A stretch of 64,000 bases of DNA from Endomychus coccineus. Taxonomy: Eukaryota; Arthropoda; Insecta; Coleoptera; Endomychidae. The notes beneath the pieces were generated by a model. It did not search any database, had not been told where the DNA came from, and worked only from the letters and a program-made list of their open reading frames with translations. The DNA lies in NCBI GenBank assembly GCA_958510875.1, contig OY294070.1, positions 19,273,631 through 19,337,630 on the forward strand, in the 5' to 3' direction. Shown here piece after piece: positions 32,345 through 43,443 of the stretch. Every line of letters begins with the position of its first letter. The stretch's first letter is position 1. Made by a program: the position numbers and the translations under genes.

Positions 32345-33857
32345 TAGGGATGGCAACGATGTATCGATATACTTGATATATCGATACATTATGCGAAATA
32401 TATCGATATATCTATATCAATAATTCGCTAAAATATATCGATAAAATTATCGATATATCACTAAAAATATATCGATATTGCCGTATTTTGCTCTATATTC
32501 TTATAATTTTGAGTATGATGTAACCTCAGATCAGAATCTTCTAATAATAAACAGTAATGAAATCTATTATTTTCTGTTCTCCGTCCTGGCCTGCCATCTA
32601 GCTTTCAGTAGAAGATTACTGAAATTTAAACAAACTTGTAATAATAGAATGCGCAATATTTGTATTATCTTTCAATAAAAAGTAAGCCCCCAAAAGATTT
32701 GAGTCACCCAAGGTTATAAAAAAAGGGCCAAGCGTTGTCGCATCATTTTCTATATGACACAGTGCGGTTCATTAAGAAATAGTAGTTTTATTTTTGATTA
32801 ATAGTGTCAGTATCTTATTATTGGATATTATACCACCACGTGTCGAGGCACGTTGTAATATTTCCTCAAAAGTTTTGAAACGTTCTGGTAACACTTCGAA
32901 TCTTAGTGCAAAAAGCAAAAGCATTCAACTATTCATAAAAGTGTTTTTGGTGACAGAAAAATTTGCATTGACACCGCAACAAGTCACCACCATCATCGGT
33001 GAAAAAAGCATCAGAAGCCTCTTTTAGCTCAAGCTTTACTCCGCCTTCAATTTCTAAGGCACTTCAGTCGATTACATCTTTTACGGCCCATTATATTTCT
33101 GCAGAGCTTTTAAAAATCATTTCTGAATGGGATTTAAATTCTAATGACGTTGTAGTGGTGGTAACAGATAATGTGGCAAAATCTGTCTTCGATACGTTCG
33201 GTAAAAACAGGCAGATACCCTGTTTTGCACATACATTAAATTTAGTTTGTGAAAGCTCTATTACAAACACGCAGAGCTTAAACGGATTATTATTAAGAAT
33301 TAGAAATATCGTTACATGGTTTAAGCGCAGTGTACGTGCAAGTGATCAACTGCGTAAACAACAATCAGAAAATGATATTCCGCAGGACAAAATTGAAAAA
33401 TTTATTTCAGACGTCAAATCAAGGTGGAATTCTACTATCTACATGATCAGTATATTTGTTGAGCTTGCTCGGATGATTGCTAATATAATTTTTAATTATG
33501 TCGGGGCACCTGATATGTTACGAGAACCCGCAACAGAATAACTGGAAAAAGATTATCTAAATTGTTATTTTTACAATAACTTCCATCTGAATACTGGAAT
33601 AGAATTATGTTTTTTTTAATTATTTATTAGAGTTATTTGCATTTTTCCCTATATTTATAACGTATTATATTCTTTTAGCTTGTTCATATCATAAAATCAT
33701 GAATAAACGATGTCATTAAATTTGTAGCTTTATTTACTTGTGAAAATAATACTTATTTAGTCAAATTCTTACGAAATTCAAGAAAGTATCGATATATTGA
33801 AAATATCGATACATTTGTTTCGATATATCGATATATTTATAATTTTTGCCATCCCTA
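32345..33857 (+). mobile_element. hAT element with exact 8-bp target-site duplication
   Basis: Begins TAGGGATGGCAA and ends TTGCCATCCCTA. It is flanked by the perfect 8-bp duplication GATGTTAT (32337-32344 and 33858-33865). Length 1513 bases, shorter than an autonomous hAT. Both subterminal regions are crowded with TATCGATA (six sites at 32362-32480, three at 33786-33836). The interior keeps part of a transposase (32999-33541). The perfect duplication marks a complete, comparatively recent insertion of an internally deleted copy. Confidence 0.93.
32999..33541 (+). pseudogene. hAT (ZBED-type) transposase fragment
   Basis: The 180-codon frame carries the first catalytic-Asp region VVVVVTDNVAKSVFDTFG (Asp57) and the conserved PCFAHTLNLV (74-83), the Cys/His segment typical of hAT transposases. 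It also has DVKSRWNSTIYMI (138-150), the RW motif near the insertion domain. The N-terminal BED finger and the C-terminal dimerisation domain are missing. Sequence upstream (32794-33027) is open in another frame and does not restore them. A stop at 33539-33541 ends it. It is the residue of the element's own transposase. Confidence 0.85.
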
Positions 33858-33929
33858 GATGTTATAATGGACTACAGCTAGACCCTTCTAGCTTGGCCTC
33901 TGAGATGCGCGGAAGAAGATGCTCGTGGG

Positions 33930-34570
33930 GGTTCAACATTGAAAAATATAAACTTGAATATAGGCCTCAGTAACATCCGAGGTCTTAGCAAAAACATAAA
34001 CGATTTTCATTACCACCTGCAGACAGACAAATCATACATAATGGCCTTAACTGAGACGCAGGTTAATCCATCCACCAACACGACCTATATGCTCTCCCCT
34101 GGCTACCAGCTCTACACTCGTTTCAGATATGAAGGAGGTATCTATCTCTATTCCAGAGATGTTCTCTCATGCCACCGAAAGAAGAATTCGATATAATGTG
34201 ACTCATGCTTGATAATCACAAACAGACAAAAAGTCTGTTGTCTTTATTTATCACCAAATAAACCAGCTCATGGTGAACTCTTTGAATTTCTTTCTGTGAA
34301 ACTTGACCTCATTCAGCAGAGCTATCCAACGGCTGAAATTATCATCATGAGGGATTTGAACGTTCACAACTCAGCTTGGTACAAGTTTTCAAATCAGACG
34401 GATGACGCAGGGCGACAGGATGAGGCCTTCGCCATTACCTATGGTCTCGAGCAGTTTATTAATGAACCAACGCGGATCCTCGATAACAACTATCATTATG
34501 CCAATGCCCTTTACTTACTCGTCACTAACAATCTAGATCCCTATGAACTAAAGGTCCGTGCACCATTGGG
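33930..34570 (+). pseudogene. LINE endonuclease (APE-type) fragment
   Basis: Two frames, 33939-34196 and 34209-34646, together give the N-terminal endonuclease of a Jockey-superfamily LINE. The first has LNIGLSNIRGLSKNINDF and the catalytic-Glu region MALTETQVNP. The second has VCCLYLSPNKPAHGELFEFL and the Asp-Asn region AEIIIMRDLNVHNSAWY, where families usually read GDFNVHH. A frame break at 34197-34208 separates the two. Similarity stops near 34570, in the middle of the PYELKVRAPLG segment, where unrelated sequence starts. The RT part is missing. Confidence 0.75.
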
Positions 34571-35419
34571 CGTTGAAATGATTGCGAGAACTGGAGGATC
34601 CTTCTCAACGGTTGGCCCGTTGGGTAATCCAACTGCGGCAATATGATTAAAATGTTGTGTATCGAGAGGCAGTTTTGGATAGACTGGGTGATACTTTATC
34701 CCGGACTCCTTTGTCCGATCAGGGAATAGAAGCAGAAATTGCCATAGTGGATAACGAAACCACAGACCCCCTGGCAAGACCAGAAAAATTGAAGAAGTCT
34801 GCATCGACAATAATTAATTGTAGAGTATTATTCATATGATACCGTTGACCTTTTGACTCCAATATAACCTTAATCATCCCTTTGGCCATAAAAGGCACTG
34901 ACGAGAATGATGTGAATTTATTAAGGATAATTTATAAGATGTATGAAGAACAATCTGCGTTTTCACTGCAAAATCTTGTCTCCGAATTGTGGCTGATTTT
35001 TTAGATTTACAAGGAATAGGCTATACTATTACATTTTATATACACTATTTGAAATTTTAACAAACCATCTGTAACTTGTAAATTCCACTTAACGGCATAG
35101 AAATGGCCGCTGTAGTACAATCGGTTAGCTCCTGTGACGTCAGCTATGCTAGATCGTATATTCTAAGAGGTCATGGACCGTATATTCCAAGGGTCATGGT
35201 TGTTCGGTGTCAGATCCGTTTCTATTTGGAGGGTGTTCTGTGAGACAACGAGAAAGCCGGAAAGGCGAGAAAATGGCGACACGTTCAAGTGAGAAGTGCG
35301 TCGCTAGGTTATTTCAACAGGGAAGTGATACCAAGCGTATGTTTGGAACCAAATTCTGGGAATATTCTTCAGTTGAAAACAAAGACATCAATTACTACTT
35401 TGGATTAGAATAATTGGAA
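34571..35419. other. Unclassified sequence between LINE and Mutator-like relics
   Basis: No recognisable gene. Two plus-strand frames (34657-34839 and 35207-35413, the latter with a basic segment RQRESRKGEKMATRSSEK) have no family I know. Confidence 0.35.
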
Positions 35420-36235
35420 TTAATTTCCAAATTTGAACTGGAAAAGTGGCTTCGTCGGATATAAAATAATCCACCAAATAATCAGCAAAAACCTTTAACT
35501 TATCGTCACTCGGTTTTATCGCAAGTAACTAAAAAAAAAATCGCTTACCAGATTTGGGTTTGAAAATACCATACCAAAACAATAACGAAGCCACTTTCAG
35601 TTTCACAATTTTTGTTTTTATATTCACCACTCAACTCCAACTTTTGTATTTTACGCCACCAATACTGAGTAAGATGGGAGCGGCAACCAATAATTGTAAC
35701 GTCATCCCACACTTTACGAACTGCATTATGAATGGCAATTTCGAAATTAACCACTACTTTCTTAGGAATAAAACTTAAGTTGTTATGAGAAGAAATAAAC
35801 TTTATTTTTTCCAAACAGAGTCTATAAGTTTCTTCTGATTTGTTTTTCAGTAAACTAAACACTAGTGTCCATGCATGGTAAATAGTTATTTGCAAAATGT
35901 TGGGCAGTATTGGAATGTGCCTTCCATGTATATAAAACTCGATTTACATAAAAATTTCAAATTTGTTTGGCAGCTGAAAATTACAATTGCATTCCCGAAA
36001 TCATTATCCAGAACAAAATTTTCCTCTGTTGACGTTGGCAGAACTAGGCAAAGTTGGCAATGTTTTGTGACGTCTATTGTACATATCATCTATGACGCAT
36101 TTTAAGGCCCGGAAAGTCAATTTTTCTGAAGAAAAATCTGAGGGAAAACTATTTGAAGCTAATTCTTTATGCAATATTTCAGTTGATTTCTCTGTAGGTT
36201 CTTCTTCCGCTTTTCTTTTGTAGGCAAAACTTGTC
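35420..36235 (-). pseudogene. Mutator-like (MULE) transposase pseudogene 1
   Basis: Read from 36235 downward, three frames give consecutive parts of a MULE transposase. First ELASNSFPSDFSSEKLTFRA and the HKTLPTLPSSANV linker. Then CQTNLKFLCKSSFIYMEGTF followed by QYCPTFCKQLFT, the first catalytic region; the usual DGTF Asp is Glu here. Then FIPKKVVVNFEIAIHNAV with IIGCRSHLTQYWWRKIQKL, the central catalytic and Cys/His region. The breaks between frames and the NF for DF change show that it is dead. A second copy is at 47590-51200. Confidence 0.75.
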
Positions 36236-37174
36236 TAGCAATTTTCTCTCCAGGTTCGTGATTATGTTGACTGTTGACCGTAATGATCAACATCCGCCCT
36301 TAAAATTTACCTGAGACCTTCAGCTATCCCCAAAATCAAATTGTGACGAATATCATGCCGTCCCATTGAGACATACATTAATTACTGTCATTGTCTGGTT
36401 GTAATGTTCCCTTGCAGATATAAAATTGACGTGTATTTAGTTTCATTCCGAATTTTTATATTTGAAAGTTTGCCAAGTTAGCAGGACAGACGCAGAATAA
36501 ATTATTGAAACTATATACAAATCTATCATATAAAGAAGTTCAAAATAGTTTGTCTCGCCTGAGTTCGTGATGGAGAGAAGAGGGTTTGTAAGGAGCCCAC
36601 CCTTTTGAAGCGGAGACGGAAAGAGAGAGAAAGAGGGCGAGATCTTGGGGATGAGAGTATAGCACGGGGTAGAGTTATGGACGAACGGGAGACGAGAAGA
36701 AGATGGGTGTAAATCACTTTGAGTTAGAATGGGATACATATATAACTAAGTGAGCTATGTACTGTTTATAATATACGGCATGTAAAGTTCGGACTGCTGC
36801 CAAAATTGAACATTGCCAAAGTTTTTACACGAGCCTCGAGTATGTCAGAGTCGTCGGAGGTCGTAATACACTGTACGTCCGAAGAATAAATTTAGGATAA
36901 TTCTTATCAACGAGTATAATCCATGAAATGAAAAAACTAATTCCAGATACGATTAGGACAATGGATTGAAAAATGCTTCTTTAGCTTTCAAATAGATAAA
37001 AGCTTTATAGTTTTTCCAGCGTTTCCATCTTGCGACCGAATACAGTTGACTCATCGACTCCTTCATAGCTATGGGGCTGGAACAGTTGCTTTAGTTTCGA
37101 TTTTTCGATCCTGTTATTAAGCTGGTCGTTAAAACAGACATAATCAAATCAATGCATAGTGAACTACAAAAGGT
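36236..37174. other. Intergenic, with a purine-rich tract
   Basis: No gene recognised. A G/A-rich stretch at about 36570-36700 includes GAAAGAGAGAGAAAGAGGGC. The overlapping minus-strand frames (36443-36739 and 36526-36717) are low-complexity and not convincing. Confidence 0.4.
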
Positions 37175-37255
37175 TTTGGTTCTCCAGGTTGAATAGTGGC
37201 AACACGTCTTTGAGTCCCAGGCAGACGTGAGGTCGCTGATCAACCATCCGAAAGT
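37175..37255. repeat. Third copy of the 434/646 repeat
   Basis: GGTTCTCCAGGTTGAATAGT then GGCAACACGTCT and GAGGTCGCTGATCAACCATC align with both copies at 434-760. Confidence 0.6.
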
Positions 37256-37354
37256 GATATAATTGAAGCGCGGATTATATGCAGGAAAAAAATGTTGATA
37301 TATGCGCATATTTATGTTAGCCTTCATTGACAATATGCACACATTTTCTTAAAA

Positions 37355-37725
37355 ATGCTCAAAATACACACATATTTGTTGAACATTTTGAATTGTAATG
37401 CATCCCAACACGGCATAGGCGCCGTTTTATCACAAGAGCAAGAAGGCGAGGAAAAAATTATTACGTATTTTAGTAAAACCATGGCAAAGGCAGAGAAAAA
37501 TTATTGCGTCACTAGAAAAGAACTTTTGGCTATTATCAAAGCCCTTGAACACTTCCATACTTTTCTTTATAATAGAAGTTTTATCATTAGAAGTGACCAT
37601 AGCGCTTTACAGTGGTTAATGAATTTTAAAAACCTTGAAGGTCAAGTTGCTAGATGGATAGAGACTACAGCAATCAAACTTTGTAATAGTATACCGAAAA
37701 GGACGTCTCCATAACAATGCAGATA
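37355..37725 (+). pseudogene. Ty3/Gypsy pol: RNase H fragment
   Basis: Frame with CNASQHGIGAVLSQEQEGEE, KIITYFSKTMAKAEKNYCVT, RKELLAIIKALEHF and IIRSDHSALQWLMNF. This is the RNase H region of Gypsy retrotransposons. The first catalytic DAS is NAS, and RT is missing upstream, with similarity starting abruptly at about 37385. RNase H continues weakly (YSIPKRTSP-like, then DALSRRPC out of frame at about 37725). Together with 38011-39099 it forms one decayed pol gene. Confidence 0.85.
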
Positions 37726-38010
37726 TACTTTCTAGGCGACCCTGCTTAGAACGTCAATGCCGGTACTGGAAAAGGCTTGAAGAAAAGGAGAATCCAGCCG
37801 AAGAAGTTAGAAGAAGCCAGAAAGTGATGATAATCAGAATTCCCTTGAAATATTTAGAAAAAGTTAAAAGAAAGACAATGACTTGAAAGTTATACGAGAA
37901 TGGCATTAAATTGGAGTCAGACCTACTTGGCAAGAGGTAGCCAAATATGGTGGATCTTCACATTGTATCGAATATAGGAGAGCCCCGATGGAGTACATAT
38001 AGTTCACCAA

Positions 38011-38307
38011 TTGGTAGTGCCAAGATCACACATCAAAAGTGTGTTGGAAGAACTTCATAGTAGCTACTCAGGAGGACATTTTGGTACTAAAAGAACACTG
38101 GCACGAGTTCGGGAAAGATTTTCTTGGGTCAACTGTGGACGGGACGTAGAAGATTGGTGCAAGAAATGTGACCTGTGTAATAGTAGAAAAGGTACTAAGA
38201 CAAGAAGCCGAAGTAAAATGGCACAGTATCTTTCCGGAGAACCCTTTGAAAGCCTTGCAATTGATATTCTCGGTCCACTTCCTTTGACAGATGAAGGAAA
38301 CAAATAG
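38011..38307 (+). pseudogene. Ty3/Gypsy pol: integrase zinc-binding domain and start of core
   Basis: Contains VVPRSHIKSVLEELHSSYSG and GHFGTKRTLARVRERFSW, then WCKKCDLCNSRKG: the H-H-C-C zinc-binding domain of integrase. FESLAIDILGPLPLTDEG follows, with the first catalytic Asp. It ends at a TAG inside the NK-LKVVMNYFSKWPE join; the next frame continues directly, so one nonsense change separates two otherwise consecutive segments. Confidence 0.85.
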
Positions 38308-38319
38308 CTGAAGGTTGTA

Positions 38320-39099
38320 ATGAATTATTTTTCCAAATGGCCCGAAATAGCACCTCTTCCTAATCAGGAAGCGACGACAGTAGCAGCAGCTCTCGTAACT
38401 AACGTTATTGCGAGGCACGGAGTCCTTCTGGACCAAGGACGAAATTTTGAGTCTGAATTATGGCAGGAATTGATGAAAACATTAGGCATAAAGAAAAAAC
38501 GCACTACGCCTATCCACCCACAGTCCGACGGAATGGTAGAAAGACATCATAGAACTATTTGCCAATACCTTTCAATGTTTGTCTCTGAAAACCAAAAGGA
38601 CTGGGACACTTTAATCCCTCTATTTCTGCTAGCCTATAGAAATTCCGAACACGAATCGATTATGGTCACTGGCAGAGAAATGAAGCTTCCACACGATCTT
38701 CTTTTTGGAAGTCTGCCTCCTGGTGAAGAAGCAAAAGAACACACACCTCCGATATACATAGAAAGCTTGAAAGAAAAATTAGGAAAAGTCTACAATTTTG
38801 CTCGTGAACGTTTGAAACTCAACAGCGATAAAGTAAAGGCTAGACTCGACGTGCATGCTACAAATATAAACTTCTCGAGAGGTGATCGCGTATGGCTATT
38901 CAATCCCAAACGTGGAAAAGAGTTATGCCAGGAACAACAACGAAACTGGGAATGCCCCTACATCGTTCTCAAGAAAATCAACGACCTAATTTACCGCATC
39001 CAATTGTCAGCTAGGAGTAAGCCCAAGGTGGTACATATTGAGAGGTTAGCTCCTTACCGCGGAACCGATCTACCCTGTTGGCTTGTGCTGAACAAATAA
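38320..39099 (+). pseudogene. Ty3/Gypsy pol: integrase core and C-terminal domain
   Basis: 259 codons. MNYFSKWPEIAPLPNQEATT leads to the second catalytic Asp in LLDQGRNFESELWQEL. Between them a few residues are deleted, since the usual LHSDQG reads LLDQG. PIHPQSDGMVERHHRTICQY carries the catalytic Glu. LLAYRNSEHESIMVTGREMK and the C-terminal GDRVWLFNPKRGK...GPY/CPYIV-like segment follow, ending IERLAPYRG. The three acidic residues remain, but the upstream stop, frame breaks and RNase H change mean the pol cannot be made whole. Confidence 0.88.
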
Positions 39100-39300
39100 C
39101 TAAAGAGAAGGGAGCAATGCTACGTCGAACCTGTACTGGCGAGTAGGTAAAGGTCCATTAAGAAAAAGAAGAAGAAAAGTATCCCGGAGCACCGAACATA
39201 GTAGGGCATTCTGTAACTAAATTATAACCTATGTTCAGTCATCCCGAATGATCTAGTTAGTTGGTTGACGTTCGGAATTTAATAAAGAAGTTTTGGAAGA
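39100..39300 (+). other. Possible polypurine tract and 3' LTR of the Gypsy relic
   Basis: AAAGAGAAGGGAG (39102-39114) directly after the pol stop has the position and composition of a polypurine tract. An AATAAA at about 39281 could be within an LTR. No second LTR is present upstream for comparison, so this stays tentative. Confidence 0.35.
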
Positions 39301-39639
39301 TATTTGATACAGGTGTATTCTGAAAGTATTGTAATAGTTGAATAGGAATTTATTAAAGAAGGTTGAACTAATAAAAGTGTAACAATATGCAAACATTATA
39401 GAAAAATATGATGATAAATACGCAAAATCGTTTCACCCTGGAAAAATTATCGAATACAGAAAAGTAAATACTAATTTTTCTGAAGAACAGAACATAATAA
39501 ATATAACGAAAACGACATTTTTTATAAGACATTCTTATATTACATCAAATTGCATAAAATAAAATAAAATCTCCAATTTAACCCAGAATGTAACATATAA
39601 AATAAAAGAATCAAAACTATTTCGTCACTGTTTAGAAGG
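39301..39639. other. Intergenic, no gene seen
   Basis: AT-rich flank between the Gypsy relic and a hAT relic. Confidence 0.4.
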
Positions 39640-40110
39640 AATTTATTATTATATGTTTTCCAAAATTTCCAATTGAAAAGGAACGTCTTTTATCAGTTAA
39701 AATATTTTTATACAGCGAAAAACTGCGTTCTACATCAAGAGATGTTATGGGACAATATCTTAATTTCTTTAATATATTGTACTCCAAATGCTGATCAAAA
39801 TCGTTTGATATTATTTCCCCTAATATTTGTTAGATATTTATAGCCTGCATTTTTTGTATCACGTTCTCTAAATTTCCTACTCTACTAAACTCTATTTCTC
39901 ATAGTTCCTTGCATGTCTTCACACTTCTCTGAAAGGTCCTTTATAAGTTCTACGAATTCGACAAGTGATTTAGACCTATTTAATAGGGCTAGTATTGAGT
40001 TTGGAATAAAACTATAATTAGATTTTATAAAAAATAATTGTTGAGCAACTGCATTATTTCTAAATAATTCCTGATATCTTTAAACACATTGGGAACTATC
40101 AACAATGTCT
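39640..40110 (-). pseudogene. hAT transposase C-terminal (dimerisation) relic, CGGBP1-like group
   Basis: Too broken to form one long frame, but clear on the minus strand. About 40080-39930 reads NNAVAQQLFFIKSNYSFIPN then SILALLNRSKSLVEFVELIK. About 39800-39650 reads EYNILKKLRYCPITSLDVER followed by SFSLYKNILTDKRRSF. The YxPITS-DVERSFS-YKN-L-D-R block is the hAT C-terminal dimerisation signature of the arthropod group to which the fragment at 22440-22700 also belongs. Several stops and frame shifts lie between the blocks. Confidence 0.7.
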
Positions 40111-40179
40111 AACATAATTCCTTTCAAATTGCCAAAATATTTCGCATAAAAAAAATAGCAACATTCAACCAAGTTCCCC

Positions 40180-40760
40180 ACCTGGTGATAATTGGTTGTG
40201 GTGGTAAAGGAATTCCTGGTAACCGCTCCCCTAGGTGACACGTGACACGGGGAGCAAAGGGTTTCGGCCTAGGCATTAAGGGACCGCAATGCCCTCTCCC
40301 CTCGATTAATAATGATAATAATACCTGTAAATAAGCGTGTATGAGAGTGTTATGACTGAATAAAGTGCGTTGCATAATGGCTTCCTAAGTAAATGTTTAT
40401 TTTGGTGCTTCCCGCACTGACGTTTGTTAGTTAAATACTCATGCCAAATAAATGTTGTCATCCTGGCTGCAAGGGAAATAACAATAATGGGCCAAAAGTT
40501 CAATTGCTTAGTTTTCCTAAAGATTGGCTTAAGACACATACTTCATATTTTCACATTGTGGAGGCAAGTTAGAACAAATTGGATACGAAATATTCTGTAT
40601 CAAATGTGACAATAGTGTGCAAAGCCATGACCAATTTTGTAAATACAAGTTCAGTATCGTGTATCCACACCAGGTGACACGTGACACGAGAAGCAAAAAG
40701 CTTCGGCCTAGGCATTACGAGAACGCTCATTTTAATCAGATCCCGATGTGAGCCTCGTTG
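40180..40760. repeat. Dispersed repeat pair with GGTGACACGTGACACG
   Basis: 40180-40290 and 40665-40760 share GGTGACACGTGACACG(G/A)G, AGCAAA and TTCGGCCTAGGCATTA. They lie on either side of the THAP-like frame, which may belong to the same element. Unclassified. Confidence 0.6.
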
Positions 40761-41505
40761 AAGGTGTCTTGAATTAGAACGTTTAAACAAGTGTCATTCT
40801 TGAAAATTAATCTTTTTACAAACTGATTCCTCAATAAGGACGTTCGAAAATATAGAAATGGCATTTCTAAAACAAATAACTCCTTTCCATTGCAATTCGG
40901 TTATAGTGGTTAGGAGAATGGCGTGCTCCTATAAATAACATTATACATTTTTCAATCCATTTTTCATTCAAGCATCCATTACACTTCTGAATGACTCGAA
41001 ACAACACTCGAAATGGTGTCAAACAAATACTTTGTACTCCTATTATAGCTTTCAATTTGGAAAATCGAGAGTTTCATCATTTAGATTCAACATTAAATCA
41101 AATTACGTCTAAATGTTCCATCCATCGTTGTAAATCATAACCAGATTTATAAGTTTGCAATGTTGGAAAATAAATTTCACACTGCAATGAACATCATATA
41201 TCTCAGAGAAGATAATTAATTTCTTGCGCTCTGTAAAGTAAATTCTCTTTTGCATTTTTCCGTTAAGGTTTCGCAGGAATCTTACACAATTGTGCATAAA
41301 TTCAAACCTGAACAGGTTGAATATTCAATGAATCTGCTCATGCAACACAGAGCTTTACCTGTTTCTTGTGGAAAATTTAATGTTGCACCTGATTCTTAGG
41401 TGTCCTTGTTTGATTGGATGATGTTTTTGCCTGCAATTAAGCGTGTATTAGAATGTTACGACTGAATAAAGTGCGTTGCAAAATGGTTTCCTGAGTGAAT
41501 GTTGA
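40333..41505. repeat. Direct repeat pair of ~65 bases (40333-40400 and 41439-41505)
   Basis: Both copies read TAAGCGTGTAT-AGA-TGTTA, then CGACTGAATAAAGTGCGTTG or a one-base variant, then ATGG-TTCCT-AGT-AATGTT. They are about 1.1 kb apart and bracket the THAP frame and the second repeat copy, suggesting duplicated element ends. Confidence 0.65.
40441..40572 (+). pseudogene. Partial THAP zinc-finger ORF
   Basis: ATG at 40441 opens 43 codons to TAG at 40570-40572. The start MPNKCCHPGCKGNNNNGPKV and the following LLSFPKD match the beginning of a THAP domain. THAP is a C2CH DNA-binding finger found in P-element transposase and in domesticated host proteins. The first Cys pair (C-x4-C type) and the FSFPKD-like segment are visible; the later Cys/His ligands and AVPTIF-type motif are absent. 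It is probably the remnant of a THAP-bearing transposon in view of the flanking repeats. Confidence 0.6.
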
Positions 41506-42302
41506 TGATGAAAATTAAAAATTCCATTTTGTATCGGAACAGATTACACTACATACGAATTGCAAGAAAAAGTATAGATATTCCGCAAAAACTATGATCT
41601 TATCCACACTTTTACATGCAATTAGTTCACACGCTTATAAGTTTTTAAGAAGTTCAAATGTATTAATTTTGGCACATTCAACAATTATAAAGACAGTTCC
41701 TATTTATACTTAAGCGATTCGGTAGTTGAAGAAAGGCAAATGTTCCTTACATACGCCCAAAATCAATTTAAATTTTTAAATAGTAATGAAAATGATATAA
41801 TACTTTCATTTGATGAGATCCACGACCCTTCTCCCCTATTCGAATTTCGGGGGTTGTCCATTTATCGCTAGCGGGTTGTAGATAGGAAAGCTGAAACATA
41901 TTTCACCCATGAAGCCACTGCATAGCAATCTACTTCTAATATCAAAAGTCATCTCATGCAACGTTTGAATAAGACTAGAACCAAACCATAATCAAGTATT
42001 TGTTAATTAACAAATCATTAATTAACTAATTAGATTAACAGTTAACAGCGACCTTAAATTACCTGAAAATTTATTAACAAATTATTATAAACCTTAAATT
42101 TACATTGTTTATTGATCCAATAACTGCAATGTTCTACTTTACCCACTAAAAATTGATGGAAAATAGAGTTTTTAATTTTTTTAAATATATTGTTATGTCA
42201 TATCATTTTTTGGTCAATATTTATTGTTTATTAACAATCTGAGACATTTACCCCTATGTAGCTATTATAGACTTTGATCTATAGGGCAAAACCACGGTGG
42301 TA
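41506..42302. other. Intergenic, no gene seen
   Basis: AT-rich. Bases 41922-41990 (AGCAATCTACTTCTAATATC onward) resemble 58014-58080, a dispersed fragment that may belong to the Penelope family. Confidence 0.4.
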
Positions 42303-43219
42303 CATACAGGTCTGGAAACTCTATGGTTGACTTGAGTCGCTTACGCGTCGTGAAACTCGTAGTCCCTCGCTCAGCCACCAGCTGGCGCTTGGATCAAGAG
42401 GGGGTAAGCCCCAAACTGGGTCGAAAACTGTTTTGAATTGGTTAATTTTCGATAAATCGAATGACGTTCACGTGAGGAGCGCGTAGCTCGCGAGTTAAAA
42501 AAATGCAAATTTACGGTACATCGAACGTCTTAACGAGGACTTTTCGCATGCGGTTTTCGCTCCATGTCGTTAGTTCATGAACGGGGCCAACTAAATAGCA
42601 TAGTCTCGGGCCCAAAATGTCGATTAAATAGGAAAATTCAATTGAAACAGCTTGAGGTATTCTCAGCTGTCAGCTACTAGCGTCTGATTGCGATGTACCA
42701 AAGGGAATTTTCTAGCAACTAAAATATACTCAAAGCGGGTAAAAGCTAGCGGCATATAGCCGAAAACACTTTATCACAACTGGCTCCGCCCGCACGGGGC
42801 ATAAAACGGCCCCGAATTAACAAGATCGAGGTAAAAAGTATAAACTCTAACTGACGTGTAGCGAGCTCCTCGAGGCATATGTCAAAATGATTACGTTCGT
42901 AGCTAATTACATAGGACGTCTTTCCTTCATGCAATTGTGTTTTTATACAATTCGAACCTTCTAATTTCGATAGGCCACGTGAAAATCCCGGAGCCGGAAG
43001 CGCTATCCAGATCTGAACGTTAAAACTTTCGTATAAAATTGTGTTTACAAGTCAACTGACACTTGTCACAGAATACTCTTCATAGAGATCAAGATGATAC
43101 TCTTACGTGACGCCTTTTATGATTCCCCTACGTGGCGTCTTTTGGTACTACGTGAAAGTCGACGCGTAGCAGACTCACTGCTCACATAGGAAACAACCTC
43201 GAGTTACCAGACCTGTGTA
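42303..43219. mobile_element. Non-autonomous element with ACAGGTCTGG inverted ends
   Basis: The left end TACAGGTCTGGAAACTC (42306) and right end GAGTTACCAGACCTGTGTAT (to about 43219) are inverted and mark a ~917-base element. Its interior (42407-43103) recurs at 62373-63070 with high similarity. No coding sequence is evident; the frame at 42746-42934 has no recognisable domain. GC content is clearly above the surroundings. Superfamily unknown. Confidence 0.65.
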
Positions 43220-43443
43220 TACGACCGAATGAGCCCTCATACATCAAAATCGGTCTTTTACCTAAAATTTTCCGCATTTGGGTCGATTCAGGTCTTTATT
43301 TCCTGGACTATATTTGCTATTTGAGCATTCTACCTAAAGTATACTTTTAACATTACAAAGATGCATGTAGGAATTTGCAAAGGGTTTTAATTAATTAAAT
43401 CAGTATAAATTTAACTTAATAATTGAACGTGTGTTCTATGATT

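Noticed and set aside
32362..32480. TATCGATA cluster as a host promoter
   Set aside because: The sites sit in the subterminal region of a hAT element and recur at its other end; no host gene start is nearby.
36443..36739. Serine/leucine-rich frames on the minus strand
   Set aside because: They come from a purine-rich low-complexity tract and have no recognisable domain.
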